Made by a program: the position numbers and the translations under genes. This document shows positions 6,002 to 8,121 of a stretch of DNA of 8,121 nt, in pieces. The stretch spans positions 1 through 8,121 of the forward strand of contig JAEWFW010000035.1 in NCBI GenBank assembly GCA_023388635.1, read 5' to 3'. The stretch's first letter is position 1; the number at the start of each line of letters is the position of its first letter. Under the pieces are notes generated by a model that ran no database searches, was not told where the DNA came from, and was given only the letters and a program-made list of their open reading frames with translations. The DNA comes from Bacillota bacterium. GTDB lineage: Bacteria; Bacillota; Bacilli; Desulfuribacillales; Desulfuribacillaceae.

Positions 6002-6278
6002 GATCTATCATCGGTCTAAATATTGGTTTGTTAATCAATAACTATGAAATTTATTGCACTTAAAAAGTATAGTATATCAATCATAGTAGCGGTGATTTCT
6101 TTAATCATGCTTTGTGTTACGGTGATTCTTTATAAAAGACTGAAACAACGAATAAAGCAAGAAAAATACGAGTAATTAATTGAGTGGAATCGCTATCTTT
6201 TACTGGCATTGAGTATGATTGCGGTGTATACTCTTATTTAATGATGACAGAAAAGTTGCTCATAGGAGAATTGGCAGA
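5986..6278 (+). pseudogene. Degenerate membrane-protein debris upstream of MFS gene
   Basis: Three short hydrophobic pieces follow one another. Frame 1 reads MAYILGSIIGLNIGLLINNY from 5986 and stops at 6063. Frame 2 reads from ATG 6044 as MKFIALKKYSISIIVAVISL, one membrane helix with a basic tail, ending at 6175 (43 codons). The same frame then continues past that single stop as EWNRYLLLALSMIAVYTLI to 6240. None has a ribosome binding site. The alternation of frames and the isolated in-frame stop fit a decayed gene or genes, perhaps the same protein as the frame at 5642-6001. An intact 43-residue single-pass protein at 6044-6175 cannot be excluded. Confidence 0.35.
6203..6232 (+). promoter_or_regulatory. 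Possible promoter of the MFS gene
   Basis: CTGGCA (6203-6208, 4 of 6 matches to TTGACA) and TATACT (6227-6232, 5 of 6 matches to TATAAT) are 18 bp apart. This would start transcription near 6239, about 40 nt before the MFS start codon. It lies within the membrane-protein debris, so the transporter may have recruited its promoter from decayed DNA. Confidence 0.35.
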
Positions 6279-7472
6279 ATGGTGAGACAGAAAACTTTAA
6301 TGCTCGGAGTGAGCATTTTTTTAGTTGCATGTAATTTACGACCGGCGATCACTTCGGTCGGTCCATTAGTAGACAGTATTCAGGCAGCACTATCGATTCC
6401 GGGATATGCGTTGGGAATGATTACAGCGTTGCCTTTGTTGGCATTTAGTCTTGTTTCTCCTGCTGTTCCGTCGATTGCGACGCGCTGGGGTAATGAACGA
6501 ACAATATTTTTAGGTTTAATCTTATTGATGACGGGAATTGGCATACGATCATCAGGTTCTGCTTTTGCATTGTATTTGGGAACATTACTTTTAGGAATTG
6601 GTATTACTGCCGGCAATGTTTTAATTCCTTCCGTCATTAAAACACGGATGGTAGCCCATACCGGTATTATGACAAGTATATTCTCTACGTGTCTGTCTAT
6701 GGCTGCCGGAATAGCGTCAGGTATTAGCATTCCATTGGCAGTTGGTTTAGCATGGGGATGGGAGTTGACGTTATTATTCTGGATGATACCGGCAACCATA
6801 GCCGCAGTATGTTGGCTTCCACAATTGCGTTATCGTAATCAGGCAATCCAGCAATCTTCCTCAGAAAAAGCAGTCAATGGGGATTTGGCAGAGGTAAATG
6901 TCTGGAAATCTCCGACTGCTTGGCATGTGACATTGTTTATGGGATTCCAGTCATTTTTGTATTTTACTTTAGTTACATGGTTACCAACGATTTTACAAGA
7001 GCAAGGTGTTGCCAGCTCCTTTGCCGGTTGGATGGTGGCATATTTCCAATTTGTCGGTTTGCCGTTTTCTTTGATGATGCCGATCTTAGCCGTGCGCTTA
7101 CGGGATCAGCGAATCATTTCATTTCTATCAGGAGTGAGTTACACGCTGGGGATCATTGGAATTTTACTCAGTGGAGACAATACGCTATTTTTAATCATAT
7201 CTGTATCACTAATGGGGATTGGCGGAAGTTCCTCAGTAAGTCTTGCTATAACATTTATGAGTTTGCGTGCCCATAATGGCTCCCAGGCTGCAAAACTTTC
7301 CGGGATGTCGCAATCTGTGGGATATTTACTTGCTATGTTGGGACCGATCTTACTGGGCTTGCTTGCCGATTATGGTGATATTCGAGTAACAGGTATTGGA
7401 TTGATGATTGTAGCCGGATGCGCTTTAGCGACCTTTGGATATTTCTCCGGAAGGAGTCGCATGGTTTCGTAA
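6279..7472 (+). CDS. CynX/NimT-family MFS transporter
   Basis: This 397-residue protein is almost wholly hydrophobic, with about 12 predicted membrane helices, the normal size and topology of a major facilitator. The first helix ends in NLRPAITSVGPL (19-30), the hallmark of the CynX/NimT (cyanate/2-nitroimidazole) group. SIATRWGNERTIFLGL between helices 2 and 3 corresponds to MFS motif A. A hydrophilic central loop (RYRNQAIQQSSSEKAVNGDL) separates the two six-helix halves. The ATG at 6279 was chosen because AGGAGA (6264-6269) lies 9 nt upstream; the frame is open back to a TTG at 6219 but without a site. Family members export or import small anions or drugs, and the substrate cannot be read from sequence. 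No cyanase or regulator adjoins it. A relic of a similar gene lies at 7989-8042. Confidence 0.88.
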   Translation: MVRQKTLMLGVSIFLVACNLRPAITSVGPLVDSIQAALSIPGYALGMITALPLLAFSLVSPAVPSIATRWGNERTIFLGLILLMTGIGIRSSGSAFALYLGTLLLGIGITAGNVLIPSVIKTRMVAHTGIMTSIFSTCLSMAAGIASGISIPLAVGLAWGWELTLLFWMIPATIAAVCWLPQLRYRNQAIQQSSSEKAVNGDLAEVNVWKSPTAWHVTLFMGFQSFLYFTLVTWLPTILQEQGVASSFAGWMVAYFQFVGLPFSLMMPILAVRLRDQRIISFLSGVSYTLGIIGILLSGDNTLFLIISVSLMGIGGSSSVSLAITFMSLRAHNGSQAAKLSGMSQSVGYLLAMLGPILLGLLADYGDIRVTGIGLMIVAGCALATFGYFSGRSRMVS

Positions 7473-7526
7473 TATAACGATATAACATAACATGGGATAT
7501 ACAGGACAAATAGTAAAGTGATCTCA

Positions 7527-7555
7527 TTGAATTTATATCTTACTTAACATATAAT
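7527..7555 (+). promoter_or_regulatory. Sigma-A promoter of the heptad-repeat protein gene
   Basis: TTGAAT (7527-7532) and a perfect TATAAT (7550-7555) are separated by 17 bp, so transcription should begin near 7562. An inverted repeat, TAACATAT (7545-7552) and ATATGTTA (7565-7572), straddles the -10 box and start site and could be an operator. Further TAACAT hexamers occur at 7483 and 7488. Confidence 0.7.
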
Positions 7556-7615
7556 AGATTCGACATATGTTATGTGCGGATTGATGAATGACTCAAAATG
7601 AAGGGAGTGTATTTT

Positions 7616-7936
7616 ATGACGAATGAAGAATTTCAGAAAGTAGTTTTGGAAGAAATCAGAGGAATGAAACAAGCAATTGATAATTTAGCTGAAGGGCAGA
7701 ATCGATTAGTTGACGAACAGAGTCGTTTAGTTGATGAACAAAGACGCTTAGCTGACGAGCAGAGCCGTATGAAACAAAAATTAGATGCTGTATATAATCA
7801 AACCGCTATTCTCACAGAATTCCGGACAGAGACAATTACAAAGCTCAATAATATATCCGATGAATTTAAATCAATATATGAAATTTTGGGAGAGCATGAA
7901 GTAGCCATCCGTACTTTAAGAAGAAAGCCTGTTTAA
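7616..7936 (+). CDS. Small coiled-coil protein with tandem heptad repeats
   Basis: This 106-residue cytoplasmic protein is rich in Glu, Gln and Arg. MTNEEFQKVVLEEIRGMKQ (1-19) leads into three back-to-back heptads, RLVDEQS, RLVDEQR and RLADEQS (30-50), with degenerate heptads on each side, then KLDAVYNQTAILTEFRTETI (55-74) and a second helical stretch. The heptads predict a parallel coiled coil. I recall similar short proteins, with variable numbers of 'L.EGQ/L.DEQ' heptads and a conserved 'DAVYxQTAxLxEFRTET' segment, in many anaerobic Firmicutes; their function is unknown. The ATG at 7616 was chosen because AAGGGAG lies 8 nt ahead, which excludes the ATG at 7598 within that site. It has its own promoter and terminator, so it is monocistronic. 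There is no signal peptide or membrane helix. Confidence 0.85.
   Translation: MTNEEFQKVVLEEIRGMKQAIDNLAEGQNRLVDEQSRLVDEQRRLADEQSRMKQKLDAVYNQTAILTEFRTETITKLNNISDEFKSIYEILGEHEVAIRTLRRKPV
7703..7765 (+). repeat. Three tandem 21-bp repeats inside the coiled-coil gene
   Basis: Copies lie at 7703-7723, 7724-7744 and 7745-7765, each encoding one RL(V/A)DEQ(S/R) heptad. The core CG.TTAG.TGA.GA.CA.AG. is shared, and differences fall mostly at third codon positions. Degenerate partial copies flank both ends (7686-7702 and 7766 onward). In-frame 21-bp units allow the coiled coil to lengthen or shorten by whole heptads. Confidence 0.85.
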
Positions 7937-7953
7937 ATATTCTGAATACTGGG

Positions 7954-7987
7954 AGAGTTACAATTTATTTTGTAGCTCTATTTTTTT
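7954..7987 (+). terminator. Intrinsic terminator of the heptad-repeat gene
   Basis: AGAGTTACAA (7954-7963) pairs with TTGTAGCTCT (7970-7979) through 10 bp, including one G-U pair, around a 6-nt loop, followed by A and seven Ts (7981-7987). It lies 17 bp after the stop codon. Confidence 0.85.
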
Positions 7988-7988
7988 C

Positions 7989-8042
7989 AGAGTGAGTATT
8001 TTTTTAATTGCACGTAATTTGCGGGGTACGAATACTTCTTAG
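7989..8042 (+). pseudogene. Relic of a second CynX-like MFS gene
   Basis: Read in frame from 7989, this segment gives RVSIFLIARNLRGTNTS then TAG. The same region of the intact transporter (6306 onward) reads GVSIFLVACNLRPAITS. Over the 48 bases from 7992 and from 6309, I count 36 identities; the first 33 bases differ at only 5 positions. There is no start codon, ribosome binding site or downstream continuation, and similarity is lost upstream at the terminator's T-run. It is therefore a short remnant of a paralogous or duplicated transporter gene rather than a functional gene. Confidence 0.6.
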
Positions 8043-8063
8043 CCATAATCTCGTGCAAAATGA

Positions 8064-8120
8064 TATAATAAATATGTAAAAGAACAAGACTATTGAAGCA
8101 AGTTCTTAATTCAGGTGGAG
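8064..8120 (+). promoter_or_regulatory. Probable -10 box and Shine-Dalgarno for a gene beyond the window
   Basis: A perfect TATAAT (8064-8069) is followed about 45 bp later by AGGTGGAG (8113-8120), a good Shine-Dalgarno at the window edge. No good -35 box is present. A small AAGAAC/GTTCTT stem (8080-8085 with 8102-8107) could form in the leader. A start codon would be expected just past position 8121. Confidence 0.4.
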
Positions 8121-8121
8121 A

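Noticed and set aside
6184..6285. GTG-started 33-codon frame overlapping the MFS start (VESLSFTGIEYDCGVYSYLM...)
   Set aside because: It has no ribosome binding site, an in-frame stop directly precedes it, and its translation matches nothing I recognise. Probably chance.
6380..7527. Open frames on both strands overlapping the MFS gene
   Set aside because: All overlap the convincing transporter reading frame and show no domain or ribosome binding site of their own.
8101..8121. Start of a SAM-I riboswitch or T-box at the window edge (TTCTTA...AGGTGGAGA)
   Set aside because: It is similar only in the short GGTGGAG element. The spacing from TTCTTA is too short for SAM-I, and the same bases fit an ordinary Shine-Dalgarno. 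The window ends too soon to decide.

Overview
The window looks like a low-to-moderate GC Firmicute chromosome. The signs are strong AGGAGG-type ribosome binding sites, sigma-A promoters with 17-bp spacers, an sdpR-sdpI pair of the Bacillus type, a short heptad-repeat protein of a kind I recall from anaerobic Firmicutes, and oxygen-sensitive radical SAM enzymes. An anaerobic spore-former (for example Sporomusaceae or Peptococcaceae) would fit, but this is an inference from gene style and I could not run a search.

Layout from left to right. Positions 1-126 hold the end of an insertion sequence: the first codons of a minus-strand transposase and two near-identical terminal direct repeats. A clean sigma-A promoter and a perfect 24-bp palindrome follow, then the two-gene operon sdpR-sdpI (234-1136, ArsR-type autorepressor plus SdpI-type membrane protein), closed by a hairpin at 1185-1218. 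On the minus strand, 3428-1235 encodes two consecutive radical SAM proteins. The upstream one has an N-terminal radical SAM core and three C-terminal CXXC pairs; the downstream one is HemN/HemW-like. Their divergent intergenic region (3429-3702) contains a symmetric A-tract/T-tract hairpin. Next is a chemoreceptor (3703-5304) with a PilJ/NarX-like sensor domain, followed by a strong terminator at 5403-5433.

The stretch 5434-6278 is decayed DNA. It has an intact-looking promoter and ribosome binding site leading into only about the first 28 codons of an ECF-type sigma factor, then AT-rich fragments of small membrane proteins in shifting frames. An intact CynX/NimT-like MFS exporter follows (6279-7472). 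A small coiled-coil protein with three tandem 21-bp heptad repeats has its own promoter and terminator (7616-7987). Directly after that terminator is a short relic of a second copy of the MFS gene (7989-8042). The window ends with a probable promoter and Shine-Dalgarno for a gene just outside.

Functionally the units look independent: an immunity/autorepressor module, a two-enzyme radical SAM unit of unknown product, a chemoreceptor, and an efflux transporter. The most interesting points are the radical SAM pair, the promoter-bearing sigma-factor stump, the duplicated MFS relic and the repeat-built coiled-coil gene. I found no CRISPR array, rRNA, tRNA or convincing riboswitch.
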